64,000 nucleotides of DNA, taken from the NCBI RefSeq assembly GCF_001686985.1, contig NZ_CP015318.1:184001-248000 (forward strand), in the 5' to 3' direction. Below the pieces are notes generated by a model. That model saw nothing but the letters and a program-made list of their open reading frames with translations, was not told where the DNA came from and did no database searches. This stretch comes from Mesorhizobium amorphae CCNWGS0123. GTDB taxonomy: Bacteria > Pseudomonadota > Alphaproteobacteria > Rhizobiales > Rhizobiaceae. Within the stretch, counting starts at the first letter, position 1. Each line of letters starts with the position of its first letter. Made by a program: the position numbers and the translations under genes. Below, piece after piece: positions 53,564 through 62,930 of this stretch.

Positions 53564-54900
53564 CAGCCTTGCTCGCTCCTGTCGAGAACCGGCTGGAACT
53601 GCTCGGTGGCCTTCTTCAGCTCATCGGCCGGATCGGCACCGGCGATCATGTTGCTCAGTGCCACGCCAAAGGTATCGCGGAACTCGGTGACCGGGATGAT
53701 GACCGGCAGCGCCAGCCGGCTGACATTGCCGGAGCCGACCACCGCATCGAGCCAGCTCGCCGGCATGGTGACACCCTCGCGCACCTTGGGGTCTTCCAAC
53801 ACCGATTTGCGGAACGGCACGCCGGCGCCAGCCTGCAGCAGGCGCGCGCCCATGGCCGGCGACACCGCCCACTGGCAGAACAGATAGGCGGCCTCCTTCT
53901 TCTCGCTCGCCGCCGTCACGCCGATGCCGTCGCCGAACGTGCCCGAGGCATGCGCCTTGGGCCCCTTGGGCATGACGCCGTAGCCGACCTTGCCGACCAC
54001 CCGCGACTTCTCGGGGTTTTCCATCGGCGGGGCAAAGCCGACGCCGTCGAACCACATGCCGATCTTGCCTTGCAGGAAGGCGGACTGGGCTTCGGCCCAG
54101 TTGAAGCCGGTGACGCCGGGAGGAGCAGCCTTGGTCATCAGCCGCTGATAGAGGCTGGCGGCCTCGATCGCCTCCGGCGAGGTGGTGCGCAGCTTGCCCT
54201 CGGCGTCGAGCGGCGTCATGTCGTAGCCGAGCATCAGCGACGTCCACACCGGCGTGTTGGCGTTCTTGAGCCCGCGGGCGACGAAACCATAGGTGTTGGT
54301 CGACGGGTCGGTCAGCGCCTCGGCTGCGGCCACCAACTGCTCGAAGGTCTCGGGGTATTTGAGCCCCTTGGCTTCGAACAGTTCCTTGTTCCAGTAGAGG
54401 ATCCAGTAATCGACCGAGAACGGCAGCGAGCGCAGCGCGCCCTGCCCGTCCTTGGCGAACACCATGCCGGCATCGGCGAAGTCGGTTTCGACCAGCCCCG
54501 GATCGGTGAGCGTGGCATCCTTGAGATAGCCGGAGATGTCGGCCAGCCAGCCGCCTTTCTCGAACTGCCGCTTCTGCACATGGTAGCTCAGATGCACGAC
54601 ATCGAAGCTGGGTTTGCCGGAGCTGAGCTCGATGACCGTCTTCTGGCGCTGCTGCTGCTCGGGTGTCGCCTCGGCATTGACCTTGATGCCGGTCAGTTCC
54701 TCGAACTCGGCGAGATACTTTATCAGCGTGTCGCTGCGCGGGCTCTTGACCAGATTGACGTCGAGCGTCGTGCCGGCAAAGCGCTTCCAGTCGACGCCGG
54801 CGGCAAAGCCCGGGCGCAGGCCGACAAGGCCGGCGGCGGCGAGAGCCGCGGTTCCTGCGAGGAGTTGCCTCCTGGTTGGGTTGAACAGATTGGACGACAT
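53563..54900 (-). CDS. Sugar ABC transporter substrate-binding protein (family 1)
   Basis: The 445-residue protein starts with a Tat-like signal peptide, SNLFNPTRRQLLAGTAALAA. It has the family-1 layout with a VNLVKSPRSDTLIKYLAEFEELTGIKV N-terminal domain and an IGMWFDGVGF region in the middle. The ligand is unknown; nearby genes (aldolase, GntR regulator) suggest a sugar acid or polyol. It is the third gene of the operon. Confidence 0.92.
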   Translation of the reverse strand: MSSNLFNPTRRQLLAGTAALAAAGLVGLRPGFAAGVDWKRFAGTTLDVNLVKSPRSDTLIKYLAEFEELTGIKVNAEATPEQQQRQKTVIELSSGKPSFDVVHLSYHVQKRQFEKGGWLADISGYLKDATLTDPGLVETDFADAGMVFAKDGQGALRSLPFSVDYWILYWNKELFEAKGLKYPETFEQLVAAAEALTDPSTNTYGFVARGLKNANTPVWTSLMLGYDMTPLDAEGKLRTTSPEAIEAASLYQRLMTKAAPPGVTGFNWAEAQSAFLQGKIGMWFDGVGFAPPMENPEKSRVVGKVGYGVMPKGPKAHASGTFGDGIGVTAASEKKEAAYLFCQWAVSPAMGARLLQAGAGVPFRKSVLEDPKVREGVTMPASWLDAVVGSGNVSRLALPVIIPVTEFRDTFGVALSNMIAGADPADELKKATEQFQPVLDRSEQG

Positions 54901-54962
54901 TTCTTCCTCCCGGTTGCTGTCGTTGTCGATTGCACCGCGGTTGCGGCGCGGTTCATGCTTCC

Positions 54963-55622
54963 TCAGATTTGCAGCGCCAGCCGACGTGCATTGTCGATAT
55001 GCTGGCTGATCGCCTCGACCGCCTTCTGCGGATTGCGGCTTTCCATGGCTTCGATCACCGTAAGGTGCTCGCGCATGACCGGCACGACGCGGCCGTCGAT
55101 GCGGAAACGCTCCTGGTGGATCAGCCGGATCTTCACCGAATTGACCAGATAGGCCTTGGCGATGATCTCGTTGTCGAGCGCGTCGATGAAGGTGTCATGC
55201 ATGGCCCAGTCGATGGTCTGCGCCTTGGCTTCCATTTCCGGCGTCGCGGCCTGTGCCAAAGCGTGGGCCAGCATCTCCTCGTGCTCGCGCCGGAGCCGGG
55301 CGAGCTCGGCGTCGGGCGCGTTGACCGTGAACAGGGCGACTGCCTCGCGCTCCATGAACAGACGGAACTGGAAGGCTTCGCGGATCAGGTTGATGTCGAT
55401 ATGCGCGATCTGCATGCCGCGCTGCGGAATGGTCGTCAGTAGCCCCTCGGCCTCGAGGCGCGGCACGATCTCGCGGATGGCGCCAAGCGGCAGCCCCGTG
55501 AAGGCGACCAACTCGCGCTGCGACACGAACTGGCCGGGCCTGAGGTCGCGCGCCAGAAGATGCCGCGTGAAGCTGGCATACGCCTTTTCCCTCAGGGTTC
55601 CCGGTTCGCTGCTGTCGTCCAT
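54963..55622 (-). CDS. GntR-family (FCD-type) transcriptional regulator
   Basis: The 219-residue protein has the GntR winged helix at about residues 10-75 (LRPGQFVSQRELVAFTGLPL, then LEAEGLLTTIPQRG) and an all-helical FCD ligand domain with metal-ligand-type residues (DWAMHDTFIDA, MREHLTVIEA). Such regulators sense sugar acids or other carboxylates and usually repress the adjacent operon. It lies between the aldolase and the solute-binding gene. Confidence 0.93.
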   Translation of the reverse strand: MDDSSEPGTLREKAYASFTRHLLARDLRPGQFVSQRELVAFTGLPLGAIREIVPRLEAEGLLTTIPQRGMQIAHIDINLIREAFQFRLFMEREAVALFTVNAPDAELARLRREHEEMLAHALAQAATPEMEAKAQTIDWAMHDTFIDALDNEIIAKAYLVNSVKIRLIHQERFRIDGRVVPVMREHLTVIEAMESRNPQKAVEAISQHIDNARRLALQI

Positions 55623-55640
55623 TCAGCGCTTCCTTGCCGG

Positions 55641-56525
55641 TCAGGCCGGCTCTGTTGCAAACAGCCTGTCATAGGCGGCGGCAAGCTGCTGCCGGCCCTG
55701 CGCGGCGATCGGCTCCAGCGGCGGGCGAACCGCCAGCCAGCCGTCGTCGCCGGTCTTGCGCGCCACCATCACCTTCACCGCCGGCGTGACCGGATGTTTG
55801 AGCAGTTCGAGCACGAAATTCTCGACGCGGGGGTCGTCACGACCGTCCACCGCCATGGCGCGGATTTCGCCGGTGACGAAATTGGCCATGCCGGAAATGG
55901 CGCCCTGCCCGCCCTGGCGCACGCTTCTCGCCAGATGCCGCTCGTCGCCGATCAGGATCACCAGGTCGCCATGCGCGGCAAGCAGCGCCTCGCTGTAGCT
56001 CCAGTCACCGCCCGAATCCTTGACCCCGGCGACGATGGCCGGAAAGGCGGCGCGCAGCCGGCCGATCAGGCCAAGCGGCAGCTGCACCATGGTGACGGAA
56101 GGGATGTTGTAGAGCAGGACATCGCGCGCCAGCGGGCCGAGCGCGGCAAAGACCGCGGCGAACCATCCGAACAGCCCGTCCTCGCCGACGTTCTTGAAGT
56201 AGCTAGGCGGCGCGAGAAGGATGTTGCGGGCGCCGCGCTGCAGGGCATGACGCGCCTGTTCGGCCGCATCCTCGGCCGCGTCGACCAGAACGCCGGCGAC
56301 CAGCTGGTGCGCCGGGATGCCGGCGGCGAGCATCGCCTCGATGACCTTTCGTCGCTCTTCGGTGCCCAGGGAAGCGCCCTCGCCGGTGGTGCCGAACAGC
56401 GTCGCGCTGCTGCAGCCGCCGCCAAGGCAAGCCTTGGCCTGCGCGACCATGGCGGGCACCGCGATCTGCCCGGACACATGAAAGGGCGTTGCAAGCGCAA
56501 CCGAAAGACCAAAGCGCGAAACCAC
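55641..56525 (-). CDS. Dihydrodipicolinate synthase-family aldolase
   Basis: The 294-residue protein has the class I aldolase features of the DapA family: GTTGEGASLGTEER (GTTGE), YNIPSVT with the catalytic tyrosine, and GVKDSGGDW with the Schiff-base lysine. Because it is linked to a sugar ABC importer and a GntR regulator, it more likely cleaves or forms a 2-keto-3-deoxy sugar acid than makes lysine precursors. It is the promoter-proximal gene of the operon. Confidence 0.9.
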   Translation of the reverse strand: MVSRFGLSVALATPFHVSGQIAVPAMVAQAKACLGGGCSSATLFGTTGEGASLGTEERRKVIEAMLAAGIPAHQLVAGVLVDAAEDAAEQARHALQRGARNILLAPPSYFKNVGEDGLFGWFAAVFAALGPLARDVLLYNIPSVTMVQLPLGLIGRLRAAFPAIVAGVKDSGGDWSYSEALLAAHGDLVILIGDERHLARSVRQGGQGAISGMANFVTGEIRAMAVDGRDDPRVENFVLELLKHPVTPAVKVMVARKTGDDGWLAVRPPLEPIAAQGRQQLAAAYDRLFATEPA

Positions 56526-56555
56526 CAGAAGGCTCTCCAGATATCAATCTGCAGG

Positions 56556-56585
56556 CAGTTGTATCAGACTAACATGTCAGTTGTA
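56556..56585. promoter_or_regulatory. Direct repeats upstream of the sugar-acid operon
   Basis: CAGTTGTA occurs at 56556-56563 and 56578-56585, 22 bases apart (about two helical turns), just upstream of the aldolase start. It could be a regulator-binding site for the GntR protein; this is inferred only from position and spacing. Confidence 0.3.
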
Positions 56586-56688
56586 AACAGGGCGATGCGC
56601 ATTTTTCGAAACGATGCGCTGCGACGCGACGGCGAGCGGATCGACGCCTCACGGGCAAAGGCGATGTGACGCCATCGCGGGCCAGGCT

Positions 56689-58074
56689 TCACACGGCCAG
56701 CAGCACCAGTCCGGCCAGCGCCGATCCGGCCAATGTCGGCAGCATGCCGATCTTCAGCCTGAGCATGGCGACCATCGCGGCGGCGGCCAGCAGTGCGGCA
56801 CGCCAGTCCAGCGACGACAGCACCGGGATCTCCATCCCGAGGCCGACGCTGCGCACCTGGCCAAAAACGACATGCAGTGCAAACCACAAGGCAAGGTTCA
56901 TCACCACGCCGACGACGGCCGCGGTGATGGCGCCGAGCGCCGCTGACAGCGCCTTGTTCTGCCGCAACTGCTCGATGTAGGGCGCGCCGAGGAAAATCCA
57001 GAAGAAGCAGGGCACGAAAGTCACCCACAGCGTCAGCAGCGATCCGAGCGATCCGGCGATGAGCGGGCTCATCGCGCCGGCGTGGCGGTAGGCGGCGACG
57101 AAGCCGACGAACTGCAGCACCAGGATGAGCGGCCCGGGCGTCGTTTCGGCGAGGCCGAGACCGTCAACCATTTCGCCGGGCGCCAGCCAGCCGAAAGAGG
57201 TGACGGCCGCTTGCGCGACATAGGCGAGAACCGCGTAGGCGCCGCCGAAGGTGACGACCGCCATGACGCTGAAGAAACTGCCAAGCTGCGTCCAGACGCT
57301 GGTCGAACCGGTCAGAGCCGCGATCAGCGCCACCGGCCCGAGCCAGATCGGCAGCCAGGTTGCGATGGTGCGCGGCGCGTGCCATCTCGTTGGCCTTGTA
57401 TGGTCGAGCTGGCCGCGCTCGAACATCAGGTCGACCACTCCCCGAATGTCAGGCGCGTTGCCCTTGCCGTGCGCCGCTCCGGAAAACGGCACCGGCGCAA
57501 GGCGATTGCCGATCCAGCCGGTCAGCCCGGCTGCCAGGATGATGAGCGGAAACGGCAGCTTGACGACATAGATGGCAAGGAAGGCGGCGATCGCGATCGC
57601 CACCATCACCCGGTTCTTCAGTGCCCGCTTGCCGATGCGGATGACGGCCTCGACGACGACGGCCAGCACCGCCGCCTTGACGCCGAAGAACAGCGCCTCG
57701 ACGACCGGCGCGTCATTGTAGAGCATGTAGAAGCTGCTCAGGCCCAGCATGACGATGGCGCCCGGCAGCACGAACAAGGTGCCGGCGACAAGGCCGCCCA
57801 GGGTCCGGTGCAGCAGCCAGCCGATATAGATGGCGAGCTGCTGTGCCTCCGGACCAGGCAGCAGCATGCAGTAGTTGAGCGCATGCAGGAAGCGCTGCTC
57901 GCCGATCCAGCGGCGCTCCTCGACCAGTTCCTTGTGCATCAGCGCGATCTGGCCGGCCGGCCCGCCGAAGGAGAGCAGGCCGATCTTCGCCCACAGCCGC
58001 ACTGCTTCCCTGAAGGTCGGCATGGCCGGGGGCTGCACCGCCTCGACCTGATCGTTCGCGGCAAGGGAGCTCAT
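56689..58074 (-). CDS. chrA: Chromate transporter ChrA
   Basis: The 461-residue protein is a full-length two-domain ChrA (CHR family), with two halves each carrying hydrophobic helices and the signature FGGPAGQIALMHKELVEERRW near residue 37; the second half has TFGGAYAVLAYVAQAAV. It exports chromate, giving resistance. It overlaps the preceding chrB by four bases. The first 20 residues are a cytoplasmic start. Confidence 0.95.
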   Translation of the reverse strand: MSSLAANDQVEAVQPPAMPTFREAVRLWAKIGLLSFGGPAGQIALMHKELVEERRWIGEQRFLHALNYCMLLPGPEAQQLAIYIGWLLHRTLGGLVAGTLFVLPGAIVMLGLSSFYMLYNDAPVVEALFFGVKAAVLAVVVEAVIRIGKRALKNRVMVAIAIAAFLAIYVVKLPFPLIILAAGLTGWIGNRLAPVPFSGAAHGKGNAPDIRGVVDLMFERGQLDHTRPTRWHAPRTIATWLPIWLGPVALIAALTGSTSVWTQLGSFFSVMAVVTFGGAYAVLAYVAQAAVTSFGWLAPGEMVDGLGLAETTPGPLILVLQFVGFVAAYRHAGAMSPLIAGSLGSLLTLWVTFVPCFFWIFLGAPYIEQLRQNKALSAALGAITAAVVGVVMNLALWFALHVVFGQVRSVGLGMEIPVLSSLDWRAALLAAAAMVAMLRLKIGMLPTLAGSALAGLVLLAV

Positions 58075-58898
58075 GGCGCTTTGCCCCCGCTCGGCCAGTT
58101 ATGCGTTTCATCGGTCGCGTCGCGGCACCACCGGAAGAACGCATCGTAGAGTAGCATGCCGGCCTTGAGTTGTTCGAGATCGTCGCGGAACATGCGCGAC
58201 AGGCCGAGCGACGCGGCGAGGAACCCCGCTGCCTGCGGTACGAGATCGAGGCGTGCGGTATCGGCGGCGCGCACGATCAGAGCGAGGCGATCGAGCGCCT
58301 CGGAGCGCAGTCCGAACTCCTCGATCATGGTGTCGAAGGTGCAGCGCTCGCCGCGATGGCTCCAGAACACGTCGTCTACATCGAAGGGAACCGCCGAAAA
58401 ACGATCGGCGGCCGCCAGCACCTCGGACGGTTCGACGAACAGGAACACCGCCGAAGGATCGACGAAACGGCGGATCAGCCACGGACAGGCGATACGGTCG
58501 ACCTTGGGACGCGCGCGTGTCACCCACACCGTGCGGCCCTTGTTGTCGCGCGGCGGCATCGCATCTGCCTTGAACAGAGGTCCCTTGGCCGCGCCCCAGG
58601 CCTCGAAGCCGCCTTCCAGCGATTCAGCAGCGATACCTTCATGGCGCAGCCATGCGGCGACGCCTTGCGAGAGCTTTTGCCCTCTTTGACAGATGACGAC
58701 GACGCGGCGCCCGGCGAAGTCGGCCGCCCAGGTCGAGACGGTCCTGAAATCGCGCCGGCACGACGCCGGCAGCAGGCGCGGATCGGCTTCAAAATCCTCA
58801 TCGATACGCACGTCGACGAGATCGGGCGCGTCGGGCAGGCCGACGAGACGGGAGAGTTGCGCTACGGTGATTGCGGTTGTTGACGGCATGGCGTCCAC
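58071..58898 (-). CDS. chrB: Chromate resistance regulator/sensor ChrB with N-terminal rhodanese-like domain
   Basis: The 275-residue protein has an N-terminal rhodanese-like region (DLVDVRIDEDFEADP, VVVICQRGQKLSQGVA, with Cys in the active loop) and a C-terminal ChrB domain (VTRARPKVDRIACPWLIRRFVDP, then FDTMIEEFGL). ChrB regulates chrA or reduces chromate-related stress. A start three codons later is possible. Its stop overlaps the start of chrA. Confidence 0.88.
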   Translation of the reverse strand: MDAMPSTTAITVAQLSRLVGLPDAPDLVDVRIDEDFEADPRLLPASCRRDFRTVSTWAADFAGRRVVVICQRGQKLSQGVAAWLRHEGIAAESLEGGFEAWGAAKGPLFKADAMPPRDNKGRTVWVTRARPKVDRIACPWLIRRFVDPSAVFLFVEPSEVLAAADRFSAVPFDVDDVFWSHRGERCTFDTMIEEFGLRSEALDRLALIVRAADTARLDLVPQAAGFLAASLGLSRMFRDDLEQLKAGMLLYDAFFRWCRDATDETHNWPSGGKAP

Positions 58899-59074
58899 CT
58901 CCAGGAAAAGAGAGCTTGGACGCGATCGTTGGGCTGACGCCTCACGGGGTCATCGCGATGAACCCCTTGCCACAATGCTGGAACGATCGCCGGCCTTTGT
59001 CAAGAAAGCAGCAGCTGGCGCTAACGACGCCGGCCGCGCCTGCCCGCGAAAACCGGAACGCCTGCCGCTGGCGC

Positions 59075-59863
59075 TTACTGCGCCGTCCAGCCGCCATCCA
59101 TCGGCAAGGTCGTGCCGGTGATCTGCCTGGCCGCGTCCGAGCACAGGAACAGCGCCAGCGCCGCAAGCTCCTCGACGGTGACGAACTCCTTGGTCGGCTG
59201 GGCCGCGAGCAGCACATCATGCTTGACCTGTTCCTCGGTCATGCCGCGCGCCTTCATCGTGTCGGGAATCTGCTTTTCGACCAGTGGCGTCCAGACATAG
59301 CCGGGAGCGATCGCATTGACGGTGACCCCGTCCTGCGCCGCTTCCAGCGCTACCGTCTTGGTTAGACCCGCAATGCCGTGCTTGGCCGAGACGTAGGCCG
59401 ACTTGAAAGGCGAGGCGACCAGCGCATGCGCGGAAGCCGTGTTGATGATGCGGCCCCATTTGCGCGCCTTCATGCCGGGCAGTGCGGCCTTGATCGCATA
59501 GAAGGCCGCAAGCAAATTGATGCGGATGATGGCTTCCCACTTGTCGTCGGGAAACTCTTCGATCGGCGCCACATGCTGGATGCCGGCATTGTTGACCAGT
59601 ATGTCGAGGCTGCCGAAGGCTTCCTCGGCCTCGCGCACCATGGCGCTCACCGCCGCGCCGTCCATCATGTTGGCGCCGGAATAGCGGCACTTGACGCCGA
59701 AATCCTGCTCGATGCCGGCGCGCTCCTGCTCGATATCAGCGGCGTCGCCCAGCCCGTTGATGGTGATGTTGGCGCCTTCGGCGGCGAAGGCGCGGGCTAT
59801 GGCCAGGCCGATACCGCTGGTCGAGCCGGTGACGAGGGCGTTTTTCGAAGGCAGCAAACCCAT
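59075..59863 (-). CDS. bdhA: 3-Hydroxybutyrate dehydrogenase (short-chain dehydrogenase)
   Basis: With the start at 59863 the protein has 262 residues, standard for the enzyme. NAD binding is [15 protein letters not shown], and [14 protein letters not shown] and the [13 protein letters not shown] catalytic segment (Tyr-x3-Lys) are present. The product interconverts 3-hydroxybutyrate and acetoacetate, the last step of polyhydroxybutyrate breakdown. The longer frame to 59938 is not family-like. It diverges from acetoacetate decarboxylase. Confidence 0.92.
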   Translation of the reverse strand: MGLLPSKNALVTGSTSGIGLAIARAFAAEGANITINGLGDAADIEQERAGIEQDFGVKCRYSGANMMDGAAVSAMVREAEEAFGSLDILVNNAGIQHVAPIEEFPDDKWEAIIRINLLAAFYAIKAALPGMKARKWGRIINTASAHALVASPFKSAYVSAKHGIAGLTKTVALEAAQDGVTVNAIAPGYVWTPLVEKQIPDTMKARGMTEEQVKHDVLLAAQPTKEFVTVEELAALALFLCSDAARQITGTTLPMDGGWTAQ

Positions 59864-60109
59864 GGGGGATCTCGCGAGAAGTGGGAGGGAAGTACGATCA
59901 TATATTTGTGCATTGCAGCACGACAATGCCAGAACCATATGTCGATGCGATTACAGCCAGATTGCGGCCCAACCCGGTCCGCGATTGACCTTGCGGCCGT
60001 GGTCGCCCGGCTGACACGGGACTGTCATGGTGCCGTGCAACATAATTGCCTGCGCATTCGCGCAGTCATCCCGAATGAATGGGGTACAGACTTGGAAATC
60101 GCCGATGTC

Positions 60110-60880
60110 ATGAAGCGCGCCTATGCGATGCCGCTCACCAACCCGTCCTTCCCGCCCGGTCCCTATCGTTTCTTCGACCGCGAATACGTCATCATCACCT
60201 ACCGCACGACGCGCGAGGCGCTCGAGGCCGTCGTCCCGGCGCCGCTGGAGATCGACGAGCCGCTGGTCAAGTACGAGTTCATCCGCATGCCGGATTCGAC
60301 CGGCTTCGGTGACTATACCGAGACCGGTCAGGTCATCCCCGTGCGCTACAAGGGCCAGCACGGCGGCTATGTCCATTCCATGTACCTCGACGACGACGCG
60401 CCGATCGCCGGTGGCCGCGAGCTCTGGGGTTTTCCGAAGAAGCTCGCCAGCCCCAAGATTGCGCATGAGGGCGAGGTCGTGGTCGGCACCTTGCACTATG
60501 GCAGCGTGCTGTGCGCCACCGGCACGATGGGCTACAAGCACAGGGAAGCCGACCACGATCAGGTGCTCGCGTCGCTCGCCGCGCCCAACTTCCTGATCAA
60601 GATCATCCCGCATGTCGACGGAAGCCCGCGCATTTGCGAGCTGGTTCGCTACTACCTCACCGACGTGACGCTGAAAGAGGCATGGACCGCACCGGCCGCG
60701 CTCGATCTCAGGCCTCATGTCATGGCCGACGTGGCAAAGTTGCCGGTGCTCGACATCGTGTCCGCCGTCCATTTCACCGCCGATTTGACGCTTGGGCTGG
60801 GCGAAGTCGTCCACGATTACCTCGCCGGCCACGGCCAGTCCGCTGCCAGTGCATCCCAGCCGGAGAAAGCTCGTGCTTGA
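60110..60880 (+). CDS. adc: Acetoacetate decarboxylase
   Basis: The 256-residue protein has [20 protein letters not shown] near the start and [14 protein letters not shown] with the Schiff-base lysine near residue 115, typical of this family. It removes CO2 from acetoacetate to give acetone. A TTG at 60092 in the same frame has GGGG just upstream and would add six residues (EIADV after Met); it is a real alternative. Its product gene overlaps the patatin gene downstream. Confidence 0.9.
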   Translation: MKRAYAMPLTNPSFPPGPYRFFDREYVIITYRTTREALEAVVPAPLEIDEPLVKYEFIRMPDSTGFGDYTETGQVIPVRYKGQHGGYVHSMYLDDDAPIAGGRELWGFPKKLASPKIAHEGEVVVGTLHYGSVLCATGTMGYKHREADHDQVLASLAAPNFLIKIIPHVDGSPRICELVRYYLTDVTLKEAWTAPAALDLRPHVMADVAKLPVLDIVSAVHFTADLTLGLGEVVHDYLAGHGQSAASASQPEKARA

Positions 60881-62033
60881 ACGCACCCGCAACAAGGCGC
60901 CCGCCGCCACCATTGCGGAGATCACGGCGCAATATGACCGCATCGCTCTGGTGTTCCAGGGCGGCGGCGCGCTCGGCGCCTATCAGGCCGGCGTCTATCA
61001 GGCGCTGGCCGAAGCCGGCTGCGAGCCGAGCTGGCTGTCCGGCGTCTCGATCGGCGCCATCAACGCCTCGATCATCGCCGGCAATGAGCCGAGCCGCCGG
61101 CTGCAGCGTCTCGAGCAATTCTGGCAGACGATTTCGGGGCGCAAGATCTGGGCCTATACGCCCGAAGGCGACATTTACCGCGACATTCGCAACCGCACGT
61201 CCTCGTGGATGACGATGGCCATGGGTCAGCCCGGCTTCTTCAAGCCGCGCAATCCCAATCCCTGGTTCGAACAGCCGGGTGCCGACGGCGCCACCAGCTT
61301 CTACGACACCGCCGAATTGAAGGACACGTTGGAAAACCTGATCGACTTCGACATCCTCAACGACGGCAGGAAGCGGCTGAGCGTCGGCGCGGTCAATGTC
61401 AGGACCGGCAACTTCGTCTATTTCGACACCGACAATGTGCGCATCGGCCCGGAGCACATCATGGCCAGCGGTGCGCTGCCGCCGGCCTTCCCGTCGGTCC
61501 GCATCGAGGGCGAGTATTACTGGGACGGTGGCATCGTCTCCAACACGCCGCTGCAATATCTGCTCGACCAGGAAGAGGACCGCTCGTCGCTCGTGTTCCA
61601 GGTCGACCTGTTCAGCGCCCGCGGCGCACTCCCGCGCGGCATGGCCGACGTGCTGTCGCGCCACAAGGACATCATGTATTCCAGCCGCACGCGCCAGAAC
61701 ACCGACAATTTCCAGCGCATCCATGCGCTGAAGATGAAGCTGCTCGACGCGCTGAACCGCGTCCCGCCCGAACTGCTGAAGGACGGCGAGAAAGAGCTGA
61801 TCGCCGACTATTCGGACGCCGGCGTGGTCAACATTGTCCACCTCATCTACCAGCACAAGGGCTATGAGGGACACGCCAAGGACTACGAATTCTCGGGAAC
61901 CTCGATGCGCGAACATTGGGAGATGGGCCTCGAGGACACGCAGCGCACGCTCCGCCATCGCCAGTGGCTGACCCTGCCGACCGACGTCGAGGGCGTCGCC
62001 ATCCACGATCTGCACCGCGAAGATCCCACCTAA
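60873..62033 (+). CDS. Patatin-like phospholipase
   Basis: The 386-residue protein has the patatin signature set: [11 protein letters not shown] oxyanion hole near residue 30, [10 protein letters not shown] nucleophile elbow and DGGIVSN catalytic Asp near residue 240. It starts at GTG 60873, overlapping the adc stop, with CGGAGAAAG as ribosome site. Neighbouring bdhA and adc suggest a role in polyhydroxybutyrate or lipid turnover; the family also has intracellular PHB-granule-linked members. Confidence 0.92.
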   Translation: MLERTRNKAPAATIAEITAQYDRIALVFQGGGALGAYQAGVYQALAEAGCEPSWLSGVSIGAINASIIAGNEPSRRLQRLEQFWQTISGRKIWAYTPEGDIYRDIRNRTSSWMTMAMGQPGFFKPRNPNPWFEQPGADGATSFYDTAELKDTLENLIDFDILNDGRKRLSVGAVNVRTGNFVYFDTDNVRIGPEHIMASGALPPAFPSVRIEGEYYWDGGIVSNTPLQYLLDQEEDRSSLVFQVDLFSARGALPRGMADVLSRHKDIMYSSRTRQNTDNFQRIHALKMKLLDALNRVPPELLKDGEKELIADYSDAGVVNIVHLIYQHKGYEGHAKDYEFSGTSMREHWEMGLEDTQRTLRHRQWLTLPTDVEGVAIHDLHREDPT

Positions 62034-62250
62034 ACCAGGCCTTCAGCCCCGGAGCCGCCCGACTGATGCAGCGGATGATCCGGTCTCGGAATACCCGCTT
62101 CGCTTGAAACAACGTCCACCATCGTCCACTCCGTTTGCACTGCAGCAAAGACGGGAAGACGCTATGTCCGGACGATGAAGCTGGTGTGACGATTTCGACC
62201 GGGAGTTGCGTTCGGTTGAACCTGAACCCGACCTCAGTGGGCGCGGCAAC

Positions 62251-62784
62251 TCATTTTGCAATCTCCAGCAGCGACGCCACCAGCAGTCGGCGCTCGTCCT
62301 GCGAGAGCACGTCGGAATCGAAGAGATTCATGCTGCGAAGCCCTTCAATGGCGAGAAAGCAGACCAGCAGCGCCTTGATATCAGGCGTCTCATCCTTCAG
62401 CCGCTCGAACAGCTGCTGCTTGAAGGTTTTTATCGGCGTCATGAAATCGGGATCCTCGGCGATTGCCGAAAAGATCCAGGATGCCGAAGGTTTCGGCTCC
62501 TCGCAATCGTCGGCCGAAAGCCTGACATAGGCCGCAAGCCGGCTTTCGCTGCCGTTGTCGGTCGCGCGGGACTCCAGCGCCTGCTCGAATTCGCGCAGAT
62601 AGTCCTCCACCAGGCCCTGCATCAGTTTGGCCTTGGTCGGGAAATTGTAGAGCAGGCCGCCCTTCGACACACCGGCGCGGCTGGCGACGGCGTCGAGCGA
62701 CAGGCTGCCGGGACCGGTCTCCCGCGCCACCTCGGCGGCAGCGGCGAGGATCTTGTCGCGGGAATTTGCTCTGCGGGTTTTCAT
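62251..62784 (-). CDS. TetR-family transcriptional regulator
   Basis: The 177-residue protein has a TetR DNA-binding helix-turn-helix near its N-terminus (SRDKILAAAAEVARETG, then SLDAVASRAGVSKGGLLYNFPTK) and a variable ligand domain. It diverges from an RND adaptor gene, the usual layout of an efflux repressor. A perfect 14-bp palindrome lies between the two genes. Confidence 0.93.
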   Translation of the reverse strand: MKTRRANSRDKILAAAAEVARETGPGSLSLDAVASRAGVSKGGLLYNFPTKAKLMQGLVEDYLREFEQALESRATDNGSESRLAAYVRLSADDCEEPKPSASWIFSAIAEDPDFMTPIKTFKQQLFERLKDETPDIKALLVCFLAIEGLRSMNLFDSDVLSQDERRLLVASLLEIAK

Positions 62785-62816
62785 CGGCGCCTCCCCTTAC
62801 ATTAGCCTATGTGGAA

Positions 62817-62843
62817 TTGACAAGACCGTCCAGACGGTACAGT
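62817..62843 (+). promoter_or_regulatory. Putative efflux promoter and TetR operator
   Basis: TTGACA at 62817-62822 is a perfect -35 box for the efflux gene; TACAGT at 62838-62843 is a weak -10 with a short spacer of 15. Between them ACCGTC-CA-GACGGT (62825-62838) is a perfect palindrome of the kind bound by TetR regulators. Confidence 0.55.
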
Positions 62844-62930
62844 AAGACCGCCATCATTTGAATCGGGACATGACGCCAATATCTGTCCCGGGATCGACCG
62901 CCATGCCGGTCGCCGGTTGAGGGGGCACTC

